Part shown: in pieces, positions 1-31,190 of the stretch | Position numbering within the stretch: position 1 is the first letter of the stretch | Layout of the letters: each line of letters begins with the position of its first letter | Origin: Diadema setosum | Lineage: Eukaryota; Echinodermata; Echinoidea; Diadematoida; Diadematidae | Direction: 5' to 3' | Length of the DNA stretch: 64,000 bases | Assembly (NCBI RefSeq): GCF_964275005.1 | Contig: NC_092702.1 | Coordinates: forward strand, 30,478,726-30,542,725 | Made by a program: the position numbers and the translations under genes | Notes under the pieces: generated by a model | Database searches by the model: none | Told to the model about the DNA's origin: nothing | What the model saw: only the letters and a program-made list of their open reading frames with translations

Positions 1-9251
<9,251 letters not shown>

Positions 9252-9563
9252 GAGAATTGGCCATCCTCTGGTCGAGATTGGCAATTATCGCCTCCTCAAC
9301 CTTTGACTAGAGACTCCATGCACAGATTTGTAGCCTGAGCCAAGAAGAGAGGACATATTCCGTAAGAAGAGAGGATCCTTTTCTTGGAACTGAGATTACT
9401 AGTGCAGCCAATCCTCTTTGTGGATGCTTGACGGATAGCCAGTCACATGAAAAACCTTTATCTACGTGAAGTATCCGGAAACTTGAGAATGATACTGTAT
9501 ATGCAGTATGCTATACAGTGTTTTTAATATCGCAAATTTTGCAAGCCAACGGACATTTTGTGA

Positions 9564-9569
9564 AATAAA
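9564..9569 (+). promoter_or_regulatory. Nearest poly(A) signal after HECTD2
   Basis: AATAAA, 313 bases past the HECTD2 stop, is the first canonical signal downstream. Whether it is used or a more distal one is preferred cannot be told from sequence. Confidence 0.35.
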
Positions 9570-12500
9570 AAAGATTGCGAAATACTGCCTCCCATGATAT
9601 GAGTGCATCGTACGTCACCCTCAAGGAGGGGCTGAAATCAAACTTTTCTCCAGAAAAAAGGATAGTATGATGTACTGCTTTTCCATTCAGTCAATGCAGT
9701 TCGTGATCACGAATTAAGCCTCTCACAATATTGTCTTGGAAACTGCAATTTGTGAGCTGCCGTACATGATAGATGGCATATAAAGTGCTATGGAAGGTTC
9801 TAGCCATGAAACAAATTCTAAACAAGATTGAGGTTAGACTGATCTGTGCGGCCTTCTGAACTTGGCAACGGTGCGGCTTTGTGAGTGGAACATCTTTCAT
9901 GGACAAATACCAGCGATCCCCTACTTGCAAAGTACTATTGAGTATCGCTCAAATGACTGTTGTTCTCAAATCGGATCCAGGCATATTGTAGGAGAGTGGG
10001 AGGTGATGATGCTACTTATTCACTGTCCTTTTCTAGAGGACACCCTGAATAATTCTAGGTCACCAGCTCTTCTGATGACAGTGTGATTAGAGGTCACCAG
10101 TCCGTGTGTTCATTTCTGCTGCCCTTTCCACCTTTTGCTGAGCAAGAAGCCGGGACGACATGTTATTTGTCTCCTCAGACTGGATAAAACAGCCTTCTCA
10201 CCCTGCCATGTTAAAAGCAGTCAGAAGTATATTACATCTTGACTGTGGAAGCGATGTTTATTCCGATGTATTTGTATCAGCGTCGCCTGTGGAATATGAC
10301 TGGAACAAAATATGGACACCCTATGCCGCCAAGTCTGCACTGTTATAGGATTACTGAAGAGTTCAGGAATCCATGCCTGGAATTTCACCTCATAATAGAC
10401 CCCACTGAGAGACACTACCACAACTACTTGTCTGATCACATTGTTGTGTAATCAGGTACCAGAACAAATGAGCTCTATAAACTACCCTTATATAAGCATG
10501 ACTCTTTTAGTAGCAATGTACAAGCTCATTGTATCTTGTTCTTATGTTTGTATGTGTATTTGGATATGCACACCTACGTATGAACCCAGCTGTTCTTTAT
10601 GTACTGCTGCATTCTCTTTTACTGATGCTATGAAAGTTAATCATGATAATATTTCTGACTTTTCAGAGATGGGAAGAATTGAATGACTTGGTGGTTTTCA
10701 AAAACATAGCAACAATTTTTGAAAAATTCACATTTATACAATTAATCTTGTTCTCTCGATTGCATATATCAAGTGGAATATTTCAACAGTTAAATATGTC
10801 TTTATAAGCTGATTTCAAACTTTCTATGAAAACATCAATTTTGTTTTATGCACATCAAGTGATCAAGATTGTTGTCTTGTAGCTTAGTGCATACCAGTGA
10901 TTCTAATGGCAATGAATAAACCAGTTCAGCTTGTAGCAGAATTATAGAAAATACCAACAGCTTCTAAATCACTAGATATATTAGACTACTTTGTGCCAAA
11001 ACCCACATTTGACATATTGTCTCTAAGCAGTAAAGCCCAGTGGTTCAAAGAGATAGCCAGAATATTGTTGAGAATAGTGAAGTGTTAAAAGTGATGTTCA
11101 AAAAAAAAATCAAGAGCCTACCACATTTTTCCTGTCCATTGAATACATGTTCTCAAAGTTCTTGTTAACCATTTAAACCATTCCATTGCTTGATTGATGA
11201 TTGTCCAGTAAATAGAAACTACACCTTGATAAATCAGACACATTCCAAAGCAATCTTAACTGTGCTGAGAAAATACAAATGTGATCTTGAAAATGTAGTT
11301 ATACTTGTATTTACCATACCAGAATATCACAGTTTCAAGCTGCAGAGACAATATAAGGTTATAGCTATATTAACCACAAATTTGATGACATTGTCTGTCC
11401 AAAGCAAAGTCTGATTATTTTTGGAAGGATAGACAATGTGGTGATAATATTTGTGAGTTGAAGAGCTGTGTAGATGGAGCAATCACCATACAGTTCTTTT
11501 TTAAACTAACATTGTACGTGCGCATTGCTGAAGACATATCTAATCAATGTATGCAGTAAATACTATGATGAAATAGTTATCTTTGGAAGATGTGAAAGAA
11601 TTATCTCTTTTTTTTCAATGTTACCAGATATCCCATCATTAGAGTCGGCTGGTATGCAAGACTACTGGCTTATACACCTATTCCTTTGCATTCAGAAGTA
11701 CTATGATCATCACATGGGTTTCTCTTGTATTGCATTGATCTTTGCTATTTCCAGTCATTTTTTTTTTACATCTACATTCATCTTAAACACAGATTTGATG
11801 TACACTAAACACAGATATGGCATATTCTATGAAACCTGCATTAAGTGATCACCTGTCCACAAAAACCTCCTGCCAATAAAGACCACTGCAAAGGGTGTTG
11901 TATTAGTTGTCTCTGTAGATAGGGAGCTCATTGGGAGCTAATTATATTTGTTTGGACATCAGCAAAAATTGCTTTAGAATTTGATGTGAAGTGTTAATTC
12001 GCTGGTTGCAATTAGATAAGATATACACTGAATTAGGTACTAGGTGTTTTGACTATAAAAAAAATGTGCAATATATAGCATTTGTAATGACCTTTGTTAC
12101 AATGCAAGCCAAATTATTTAACATACTGTCATGCATGATTTTGTAATACTCCAGTCATACTGATACATGATATATTTGGGACAGACTTAAATTCATTGAC
12201 AGTAGTACTAAAAGTATTCATTTTATACTAAATGTAGACAATCTACTTGAATGACAATTTGACATGGCTTTTTCATCATACTTATACAATATATACAGTG
12301 TAATTTGCTTCCATGCAGTGTAGAAACTTAAAGGTTTTGCATGATTTATAGAATAAACATTGAGATTTTTTTTTTTATAGAAACCAGTTAGTCAAGAAAT
12401 ATTAAAGGTGTGATAATGCTATGGGGGTCATAAGCATATTTCATAACAACATTTTGGGCTGTCTACACACATGAGCAGACTATTTTATGAAGATTTTATT

Positions 12501-12639
12501 CTGCGAGTGTAAAGACACATGCAATGGTAAAATATTTTTTTTGTGCTCATGAATGGCTGAAACACATACAGGGGTTACACTTTTGGTAAGATAAGTGCCT
12601 TTGAGATAAATGTGAGATATATTCATATGTAAGCATACA

Positions 12640-12726
12640 CTGTATATCTAAATATATAATATATATAGATATATAATATATTTAAATATATAATATATTT
12701 AAATATATGATATATTAAAATATATA
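12640..12726. repeat. AT-rich self-complementary tract
   Basis: Alternating TATAT and AATATATTTAAATAT blocks, repeated and palindromic, able to form cruciforms. Low-complexity DNA. Confidence 0.7.
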
Positions 12727-14943
12727 CATGTAAAGAGGGCTTGACTTTTTTTTTTCTGGTGGCCTATTCAGGCCATTGTAATCTATGAATATGACATTTT
12801 GGTGCCACCCCCCCCCCCCACACACACACACACACAAGAAAAAAGAGAAAATTGTCATTTTGAATTTCAGCTGCCTGATCAGGCCACCAAAAGATAACCT
12901 TTATGGAAATGTGGTGGCCCGTCATCAATGGCCACTGTGCCACTTTTAATATTGAACCCTGCATATAGGCTTATAATGCATATGGTACACAGTGGAAGTA
13001 GTCGTTTGTGCGAAATATTGTCCTTAGAAATCACAAGCCCATTGAAATTGATGGGCATATTACTGTGTCTCAAAACTGTGACTGATTTCTTTGTTTTTAT
13101 ATTGATAGTGTCTTTAAAAGAAATGGTTGTGCTAACTCATGCAGGACTATACTTCTTAGTTAGTGTGCCTTCATTAGATACAAGTATTGAAATGTTTCAA
13201 CTATAAAGGTCTTTCACTACTCTTATATGCATGCCAACGTCTTTCATGCTCACTTTTTAAGATGTCATTCTTTTTTTCAAAATGATTTGTATCAAAGAGT
13301 ATGAGGCAGTATAATGTTGAGAATGTTCATTACCCATGATGGTTGTAAGTGTTGCTTTGCACATGGTTTGAATCTGTGCTGTATTGAAATGTAATGCTTA
13401 TTCCTGGCATGATTTTGCAACATCATATTTGATTCAGAGAAAACTATGTGAAGATGATGGCAATATGTATCATTATTTTCATTAATTTCTAACTCTACAC
13501 AATTCTCATGCTTCATTTACTTTTTAGAGTGAAATCTAAGTTTTCAGAATTTATTCCATTTTCTGTCTTTCAGGTAAGATTGCCAAAATAGAACATTCCC
13601 ATATTTCTGTCCTTGAAATGTGGAATTGTTGCAAGCATGTAGAAATCACAATGAATTTATAGCATTTGCAATATTGTGCAAATCTTGAACTTGTGCTGCA
13701 TAGCAGGTGATGTTGAGAAGACCAACAAAATAGTCTTGAGTGCAATTTCTGCCTGATGTGCAAAAATTCTAGGATAAGAATAGCTTCCAAAGATAGTCCT
13801 CTTTCACTTACACTGTATATCTGCACAAGGATTCTAATTGGTACTGCAGCTGGTGTAAGAATGATGACAGAGCTCTCAGAAAGAGCTCTTCAAATATTTA
13901 CGCTGCTGCCCTATAGCTTCATTGGACATGTTAGCATTGCATCCTTTGATTTACGTGTTTTCATAGGAACATTATTATGGCGTAAAGGACTTTTAGCTGA
14001 TATCATGTAATGCAAGTCCATGTGAAGTGTCTTCTCTTCTCTAGATGGCTGTTATCAGAAGTATTAGGGGTGCTTTGAGGGTTAGAAGGAGTTTGAAGAC
14101 GAGATCTCAGTGGATCTTTATGACTTTTCTCATGTCTGCTTTTCCGCTTATCATAAAATCGCAATAAAAATGTTGACATGCTTGCTTGAATAACCATCGA
14201 AAATAGCCTAATTCAAAGATCTATTAAAATCATCTGTTGAGAATGAGGAGGGCATTAAGTTGTCTTAAACAGTGTGGGTTTAGTGGCAACTTAACGCCCT
14301 TATCATTCTCGACCGACGTAATATGTAATCATTATTCTATGCACTATGAAAATTATGATTTATATGCAGATACTGAGATCATTAGAAACAATGTGTACAT
14401 GAAACATGTAGATGTTAACACCTTGCAAAATTGCCTTGTATGCTAACAGATAATGTAATAGATTGTGTGTATGTAAATATATACAGAGTATTTTAAACGA
14501 AAAATTGACAAAGATTGACAAATGATTTTTTGCCTTTGTACTAGTAGGTTGTTCATCTAAGCATGTTGTGTTTGTTTGTGTTTTTGTGACGTATGTGTCC
14601 GCTCTGGTGTGTGGTTGTTGCACCCATGGATGTTGCATCGTGGATGTGGATCGATTTACAGTAAGCATTAATTTTAATATGTGTATACCACTCCATTCCT
14701 GGTTCTGCTCAGCTAATGCCCTGTGTATGTGGTGTGTGTGTGTGTGTGGCGGGGGGGGGGGGGGGGGTGCGTGTGTATGTGTGTGTGTGTATGTGTGCAT
14801 GTGCAGTGAGCTTAAATGATTGTGGGCGGTCCACGTGTGTATTTGTTGCTTTGGTCTGTCTTATTATGACTTTCTTCATACATGTAAAATGACTAGTGTG
14901 AACACTGGAATCTTTAGGTAGTAAGTTTACAGTGGTTTAACAC

Positions 14944-15251
14944 AAAGGCCCAAATTGTTGCCCTTAAAGAATTTACAAACATGCACTTTGGCTAATTATG
15001 CATCAGTCATAATTTAGTGTTGATGGGTGCATTACACACTATTTATATATCATATATTTAAATATGTATATGATTTAATACTGGTGGGTGTATTACACAC
15101 TATTTATGTATCAAATATTTAAATATTAAGGACCTATAAACATTGCCTGATCTCGAATGCACCAGTAAGCCGACCAGTACTAAATTATGACTGATGCGTA
15201 ATTAGCCAAAGTGCATGTCCGTTAATATTAAAGGATGACAAATTGGTCTTT
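14944..15251. mobile_element. Foldback/MITE element with about 75-bp inverted arms
   Basis: The left arm (about 14944-15019) contains GCACTTTGGCTAATTATGCA and the right arm (about 15177-15251) its near-perfect complement. Pairing continues weakly outwards to AAAGGCCCAAATT. The loop holds two 44-bp direct copies starting at 15022 and 15083 (GGGTGCATTACACACTATTT and variant). No coding capacity. It lies between the convergent HECTD2 and SLC27A genes. Confidence 0.8.
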
Positions 15252-15289
15252 TAATGTATATTATATTTATTCATATACATTAGGCGTAG

Positions 15290-15315
15290 GTGTGTGTGTG
15301 TGTGTGTGTGTGTGT
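15290..15315. repeat. (GT)n microsatellite
   Basis: A short GT run just right of the foldback element. Confidence 0.85.
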
Positions 15316-15716
15316 TGATACATAAGAAATACATATTTCCACATTTCGATAAGATCTGACAGAATGACGATATATTTATTGTCCTTTCAGCTTCGCACGT
15401 AAGCAGGATGTAACCCTAGATATGATTTTTCATTCATGACCATTTTTGCAATCATGCATTCATAGTGAAAGAAGTACAAAAGCATTGCATCTATAAAATG
15501 CAAAAAAACAAGCAATCAATTATACTGAACACTTGTTCTCTTCATATTCTACACATTGACTTTCAGTGCCGTGTAGAAAGCATGAAAAAACAAAAGGAAC
15601 CGCTCAAGGGTATATCAATCATACTCAATTATGTAAGGCAACATGTAGGCATTGAATGAAAGTTCAAAACTATACATTTCAAGTAAAGGATTGGCAATAC
15701 TTTTAAGAAGAATTTA

Positions 15717-15872
15717 TCGTGTGTGTGTGTGCATGCGTGCGTGCGTGATGTGTATGTGTGCATGCGTGCATGTGTGTGTGTGTGCATGCGTGCGTGCGTG
15801 AATGTGTATGTGTGCATGCGTGAATGTGTGTGTGTGTGCATGCGTGCGTCGTGAATGTGTGTGTGTGTGTTT
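15717..15872. repeat. TG/GCATGCGTGCG compound minisatellite
   Basis: Alternating TG runs and GCATGCGTGCGTG blocks repeat three to four times with AATGTGTATG spacers. The complementary frame gives a His/Thr-rich artefact. Confidence 0.85.
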
Positions 15873-16064
15873 GTGTTGTTATCTCTCTTTCTTTTCAATG
15901 TTGAAATATTAAGTTTAATTTCATTTTTTGAAGAAAGTACTATTCATGCAGGAAGGGTATACCTCCTGTGAAGAACACTTGTTATTTGCGTCAAAAAGGT
16001 GTGATTTTTCTGTTTGTACAGCGACATCAGCTAATGATATCATAGTTGCATTAATTTGAATGTC

Positions 16065-16074
16065 AATAAATAAA
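16065..16074 (+). promoter_or_regulatory. Overlapping poly(A) signals (AATAAATAAA)
   Basis: Two overlapping AATAAA hexamers followed 10 bases later by an A run and then TG-rich DNA, a classical 3' end layout. This is a candidate distal end for HECTD2, giving a 3' UTR of about 6.8 kb, and it sits only about 330 bp from the SLC27A stop on the other strand. Confidence 0.35.
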
Positions 16075-16399
16075 GATTATTGAAAAAAAGTGTGTGTGTG
16101 TGCATGGATGTGCGTGTGTGTGTGTAAGTTGATTATTGAGAGCCACAAAAGATTGATTTTTTTTTTTTGCCGAGTATATTACACTCGACTCATAAAACTG
16201 CAGTCTCGCGACCACGATTATCATTACTCTCTATAACGATTCTACAACTGTTCTGTTTTTAGGTGAAATAACTTGTCATCACATATCTACTGTGCTACTA
16301 TCATCTGATTTGGTCTAGACCTAATCTAATCACGTATCTATAGATACCATAACAAGATCTTCACAAAATGGCATTGGATAATCATGGTCTGTTGGTCTC

Positions 16400-25229
<8,830 letters not shown>

Positions 25230-26425
25230 TTTTTTGCTCAAGAAAGAAATGTATGACCTACTGAAGCAAATACTCTCGGTTGCTCAGTGGAGTAGAAATG
25301 AGACAGTCCGTCTAATGGCGAGTACCAGGCAAGGATCGTTCAATGACACTCGGCACTGGAATGGCATTAACAACCAATGGAAGATGTTCGTTCTTTACAT
25401 TTTCTGGACATTGCTATTTGTTCTTCTTTTATGGTGTTTGATCTCTTGTTATCTGAATGTCTGATCCCTTTGTTAATAATCTTTATCTAAAAGTTTGTTC
25501 TCCTTACAGAATGGGCACCGGATAGATTGAAAAGGAAAGACGGGACGTATAATTCTCTTTCCTCACCGTCAATCCGATAAGGCCCGCAAAATGCTGTGAA
25601 TGGGAAACCCAAAGAGCACCAACTGATTTCATTGTCCACAGATGTTTGGCGGTAGGCAGGTTTGAAATAACATTGATAACGGTTGGAGGACGGTCTGAAT
25701 AATCAGAGTCGCCTGATCGTCACCCTGTATTCTCGACATATCGAGGTAAAAAACAAAACCAACAACTCAATAAAATATAGTAACAGTCACTTTAAAAAAA
25801 AATGCTTATTCCATTTTGTTTTATTCCGTTATTGCTGGTGAATAAAAGAAAGAAATTGAAAAAAAAACCAAAGTTACCATAATCACTGTCATCAACAAAA
25901 ATATGGGGTTGCCTTATACCTCCCATCAATCTCGCCTTAAGTCCACCCTCCCAGATGAAATATACAGAAATAAGAAATTAGTTTACGACATTGTGGAATC
26001 TATTCTTTTCAACCCCGTAGTTCAGGCCATGTACATTTCGCCAAACGCAACGTAAGTAATTCCTATTGGCCTTACAAATCCTAGGGCAAGTCTTCCAAAA
26101 TAACGTGATTGTATCTCTGATATGCGTGAACTTATATCCGGACAAAGTCTACAGTCGCAAAGCCCGTCAGATGGAGTGTCCGATCCGCAGATGGGGACTT
26201 TAAGTTCATCAGCTACGCCGATCTGACGTCACAGTTATATTCCATCTAGATGCATTGACTCATCCACATTATTTTTTGTTGTTCTTTATTTTTTTTTTCC
26301 TTTGGAGTTCGTGGATAACCAAGTACATGTACAGGCGTAGTATCACCGTATTAACCTTCAAATAATACAATTTATGCTTACACGCTACACACACCTACGC
26401 ATGAACTCGCATATTCAAATGTATG

Positions 26426-26484
<59 letters not shown>

Positions 26485-29044
26485 AATTAAAATTCATGTG
26501 CCAAAATTAACCTCATTAAAGTTCATGGTACAAAGTTTGTTTACAGCGAACACGGCTACAGTAACATTTTCGTCATAAAGTCATTTATTAGCGTTATTGA
26601 CAAAGAAAATCTAAAGAAATTTGCTCTGTCATAGTGAAATGCGGATCGCTTGCAATAATTAAAAAACGCAGAACAAACATTTACAGAATGTCTGTCTCTG
26701 TTTTGGCGAACGCTTCACATTTCAGCGTGACGTTTAGATAATTTCATACGCTTCCTCTGTAGACAATTCTGCAGCAATTTGCAGTGTCACCGTTACGTTT
26801 TATCCGTTTTAACGATATTTCTTCACGAGAAAATCTGACAGTTCCATCATTACTGTGAACCCCAATATCTGTACGAAGAAACGCATTCAATACAACTTTG
26901 AACAGCAAAGATACATGTATGCATTCTAAATCAGGACAAAAGCATTTCAATTGTTCAGGACTGCATTTCATTTTATTTTTTTCTCGCATGCACATTTACA
27001 AACATTATTTGATTCAGACAACATTTTTGCTTGGAGCATAAAATAAATAAAAGTGTATTATTCTACAAGAAATACAGTATTCACGATAAGAGACTATATT
27101 ATCTTGTTCATACCTTGCAAACTTTAACCTGTGTACCTTGACGCCCCTGTTCATTAATTAATCTATTTTTTTCTTCATTTTTTTTTTTTAGATGTGAAAA
27201 GTATGTATAAACCCCCCCCCCCCCAAAAAAAAAAAAAAAAAATCCCGTTGAATCTCGGATTGATGTTTAAGCTCCTAATGGTAATGGTTTTACAACTGTA
27301 CAACAGGTGATAGAATACTTATAATCCCATTATATAACTGTTGCAATGCTGTACTAACAAATCTGCACATGTTATCCATGATTGGAGGCTTGGCACATAT
27401 TACTGGACTTCCATCCATACTGTTGAGGTGGCGTCCGACAGAGTATCAAATTTTATGTGGTACACTGCACAGATGTATGGGTGTGTCCTTATAGGTGTGC
27501 ATGGTGTTTGTACGCACCATATGTACACATCACCAATCCTCTTCATATTAGCAATGCATGGGATTTTATGCGGTAAAGTATCAAGGTTGCTAAACTCATA
27601 TGGTTATAAAAAGAATCATGGCATCTAACATACCAACATGATATTCTTGTCATCTGACTAATTTCATCTACTATGACATGATTGTTATTATTCTTATAAA
27701 TCTACATGTCTTTTGGAATGTCTATGAAAAAAAAATGGGGGAAAAAAGGTTAAAGATAATCATAGGAATAATTACCATAAAGTTGATACGTATAATTTAA
27801 GGAAGTTCAGTTTGTTGTACCACAACTGCTACAATGAAACAACAAATGAGTTCCATATTTCACTGGTCTGTGGCATCACAGATGGCAAGAGAGATCCATT
27901 GTTGGCATCATACAGAAACACATCCGACAATCAATTTAGATGCTGAGAAGAAAGGTTGGAGGAATATTGCGTATGACCGGCATATAACAAAATCACTCAA
28001 TATGCTAAAATGCAGCAAGGCAGAGCTATGCTCTCTGACGCATAACACTAATCGTCACATACCCAGTGGTTTCACCACAACATCAGTCAAGAAGGAATAA
28101 TACATGTATCTTGTACAGGATAAGGCATCACCCAATGCTATCACTGAGCTACCAACATTTCATTGTGGCTGGTGTTGATCCAGCGTACATTATTTGTGCA
28201 ATTTCGTACAAATAACTAACAATATAAATATTTACATGTGTTGATATACATACACATATACTTTTTTTCTTCTTCAAATTTCATTACTCTACAATAGAGG
28301 AAGATTTGAGGTAAACCTCCTTGTGTGTGCTACATGAGATGTAACATAACTTACATCTTTCGAGAGGTATAAACCAATTGCTGGTATTATCACATACATG
28401 TACATCCACAAGAAGGAAATTACAACTAATATGACATACTGAGATGAATGACATCATTTAACAAAATGAAGTGACAATGAAAGTTGACTAATGCCATACT
28501 TCTCTTGAGTTGGACTGAAATCTAAAAATAGTACCTGGAGAATTTATTCAAAACTGTTTAAACGTAAAACATCCTCCCCTCCCTCCCCCCCCCCAAAAAA
28601 AAAAAAACCCAACAAACAACACCCACCAACAACAACTATGCATAACTACACAGTAAAAAAGTTGACTGGTATAATCTTTACATCATCTTGGCAGTTTTTG
28701 GGGGTCTATCTGAACCTCTTTAAAGTAACAATAATGTCACTTACAGCTGTATGTAGTACTTTACTTACCTCCACATGCATAACCACAACATGAAAAATAA
28801 AATGACCCTTTTCATAACGAGTGAGAACATGATGTGCTTGATATCATCTCGAGCAGTACAATGGGAAAAGAAGGCGACATAATTGGCCACTTTCACAAAC
28901 ATTATTCAAATTCTATTCAAACCATCTTAACAAAGAATGCTTCCAACAACAAAACAGCTCGCCCGAGGCTTCCCTAACAGAGCAAACGAAATGTATGCTT
29001 ACTGGATTCCAGGTAACACTAGAACTATCAATGAAGGTGATTGA
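25230..29044. other. SLC27A upstream region; no gene seen
   Basis: Should hold the SLC27A promoter and 5' UTR. A perfect CRE-type TGACGTCA lies at about 26224-26231, and a (TA)n tract at 26424-26478. C14A18 and C11A13 runs occur near 27212 and 28588. No open frame resembling a protein was found. Confidence 0.4.
26424..26479. repeat. (TA)n microsatellite
   Basis: About 28 TA units preceded by GTATGTATG. Confidence 0.95.
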
Positions 29045-29067
29045 TGTCTTGCAAAACCACACTTCTA

Positions 29068-29246
29068 GGGCCCCATTGCAAGAAAGTTGCAATCAATTGC
29101 AAATAATTGCTAATTTTGAAACAACCATTCTGATTGGCTCAGGGTCTGCCCTATTAAGAAGACATGCATGCAACAATGATTTTGATTGGCCAGTGACAAT
29201 CAGTTGCAAGTTGCGTTTAAAGGCAAAGTTTCTAGCAACGGGGCCC
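29068..29246. mobile_element. Small MITE (GGGCCCC ends) nested in the array
   Basis: 179 bp. The left end GGGCCCCATTGCAAGAAAGTT faces a right end that reads GGGCCCCGTTGCTAGAAACTT on the minus strand. The array consensus (CTTGCATAACTACAC..AGATCATCATA) continues on either side, so this is an insertion into the older repeat. Confidence 0.7.
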
Positions 29247-29634
29247 AGATCATGATACATACTAAATTTGACTTTAATTGCTTGAATGATGGAAAAGTTA
29301 TTCGATCTGCAACGTTTTGGTAAAATTGTGGTTACCATGGCAACGGTTTGTGTGACAAACACAAAAATGATGTGTTCCACATCTATACCTCAGGGCCATA
29401 ATGCCCACCAAATTTGGTTTCAATTGCTTGAAAACTGTGGAAGAAGTTCACTCCACAGGTTTTTAAAAAAACACATGCGGTTACCATGGCAACGCATTTT
29501 CCGATACAAATACAAAGGACATTTTGCAAAACTACACTTAAAGAGCATCATACACACCAAATTTCACCTTCATAGATTAAATGGTTCAATTTGATACAAA
29601 AATGAGTGGTTACCATGGCAACACATTTTTCTTA

Positions 29635-30340
29635 TATGTGACCCTGCATCACAAAACCAACAAAAAGTCGCCATACATGGATTTTCAGTTAAGGGCAGAT
29701 TCTGAAAGAGCAGACGCTAAGCTTTAAAATGATGTACGTTGTATAACTCAATTCAAATGGACTCCCCTAACCTACCTAAATACTGGAAAGAAAGCCTACA
29801 CTCTGGAAAATTGTGAACTGAGAAAAGAGGCTCTGAAGTACAGGGTCTATTTAAGCGCTTAATCTTTCACCAAGCCGCGGTAGCTGTGTGATGAAAGAGA
29901 CAAAACACAGGATGTCAACCGCCAGAGCAACAACAATGAAGGGATTATCAGATTAAGCTGAAATTGAGCATGTTTCATCAACACATTCTGCCCATGATTA
30001 ATGGAAACTTACATAGCAGTAGCATTATCCTTTCAAAAGTTATTATACTTGAAAGTGTGGAGTGTTCCATTTATTTCAAGAAATGAAAAGAGGCCTCTAA
30101 TACATACATGATCATTCTTTACTCTCCCCCAAAAAGGGGTTGTAGAAAAAAATGTTGTAAACACACTTTCCCATTCGTGTTATGATCCCAAACTAAAGAA
30201 TAATGTAGACAAAAGATAGCTCTTTCAGAAAATATGAAAAACTTAAGATTGACATAGTTGACCCATTTCACCTGTTTTGAGTCCTCACGTAAAATCAAGG
30301 GGTGGGACTTTTTGTTTGTTTTGTGGTGCACGGTCACATA
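29635..30340. mobile_element. 706-bp MITE with 35-bp inverted ends nested in the array
   Basis: The left end TATGTGACCCTGCATCACAA and the right end (minus strand) TATGTGACCGTGCACCACAA match over 35 bp with three differences, reaching CAACAAAAAGTC. TTA flanks both sides (29632-29634 and 30341-30343), a possible target duplication. It splits the array between X-box copies 3 and 4. The superfamily was not assigned. Confidence 0.8.
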
Positions 30341-31190
30341 TTAACACATTGGTGTCTTGCATAACTAAACCTCCCGATCATCACACATACTAAATTTGAC
30401 CTTAATTGCTTCAATGATGTGGAAGTTATTCAATCCACAAGGTTTTGGTAAAATTATGGTTACCATGGCAACGCTTTGTCCGACAAACACAAAAATTATG
30501 TGTTGCACATCTATGCCTCAAGGCCATAATGCCTACCAAATTTGATTTCAATTACTTCAAAACTGTGGAAGATTTCGAAGAAAACATGCGGTTACCATGG
30601 CAACGCTTTGTCAAGTACAAACACAAAGAGTGTCTTGCATAACTACACCCATAGATCATCATAGATACCAATTTTGAAATTGATTGCTTAAATACTATGG
30701 AAGTTATTCAATCCACACGGTTTTGGTAAAATTATGGTTACCATGGCAACGTACATTGTCCGACAAACACAAAAAACATGTCTTGCACATCTACACCTCA
30801 ATATCATCATTTACCCTAAGTTTCATTTAAATTGCTTCAAAACTGTAGGAGGAGTTCGTGACGCAAGATTTTGCAACAGACCGACCGACCGCCCACCCAC
30901 CCGCCCGACCAACATCGCGGGGATTCCTATATACCCCCTTCACACTACATGTGGCGGGGGTATAAAAATGTATTTATCCAGCAATGGCAGCACTGAAACT
31001 TGAAAAAATTCATTCAAAATTCAAAATTCACTTTCACTGATGCGCTCTACTAATAATGCTGCATTCACTCGATCCACTCAAATGTTAAGGTGAATTTGTC
31101 TTTAAAAAAGCTCTCTAATCTTTATCCAATAAGATATGCAGTGAAATTCAAAGGTGCCAATTCAAGGATGACAAGAGGTTAATGATTTAA

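Larger units (their letters stand above)
9252..14943 (+). other. HECTD2 3' UTR and flank; no other gene seen
   Basis: AT-rich non-coding DNA after the HECTD2 stop. Open frames here are short and unlike known proteins. Possible poly(A) signals (AATAAA) occur at 9564-9569 and further on near 10914, 11875 and 12353, so the 3' UTR end cannot be set. A TG/G-rich tract lies near 14728-14800 and a C13/CA tract near 12808-12834. Confidence 0.5.
29045..30963. repeat. Tandem array carrying six RFX X-box motifs
   Basis: The 14-mer GTTACCATGGCAAC occurs without change at 29331, 29480, 29609, 30459, 30591 and 30737. Flanks are also repeated (GGTTTTGGTAAAATTATG, ACAAACACAAA, TCAATTGCTTCAAAACTGT). Spacing alternates at about 130 and 146 bp, so the true unit is a dimer of 278 bp (29331 to 29609; 30459 to 30737). 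The array ends in a GACCGACC/GCCCACCC stretch and an ATACCCCC...GGGGGTAT hairpin at 30930-30963. Two MITEs lie inside it. The motif fits the RFX consensus GTNRCC-N0-3-RGYAAC. Confidence 0.85.

Noticed and set aside
14360-14819. His/Thr/Pro-rich and Gly-rich frames
   Set aside because: Produced by TG/CA and G/C runs.
15629-15898. His/Thr repeat protein on the minus strand
   Set aside because: Produced by the TG/GCATGCGTGCG minisatellite.
29286-31003. Repeated small proteins beginning MVTMAT or similar
   Set aside because: Each copy is the X-box repeat read in frame (GTTACCATGGCAAC gives VTMAT); the frames are not conserved beyond the repeat.
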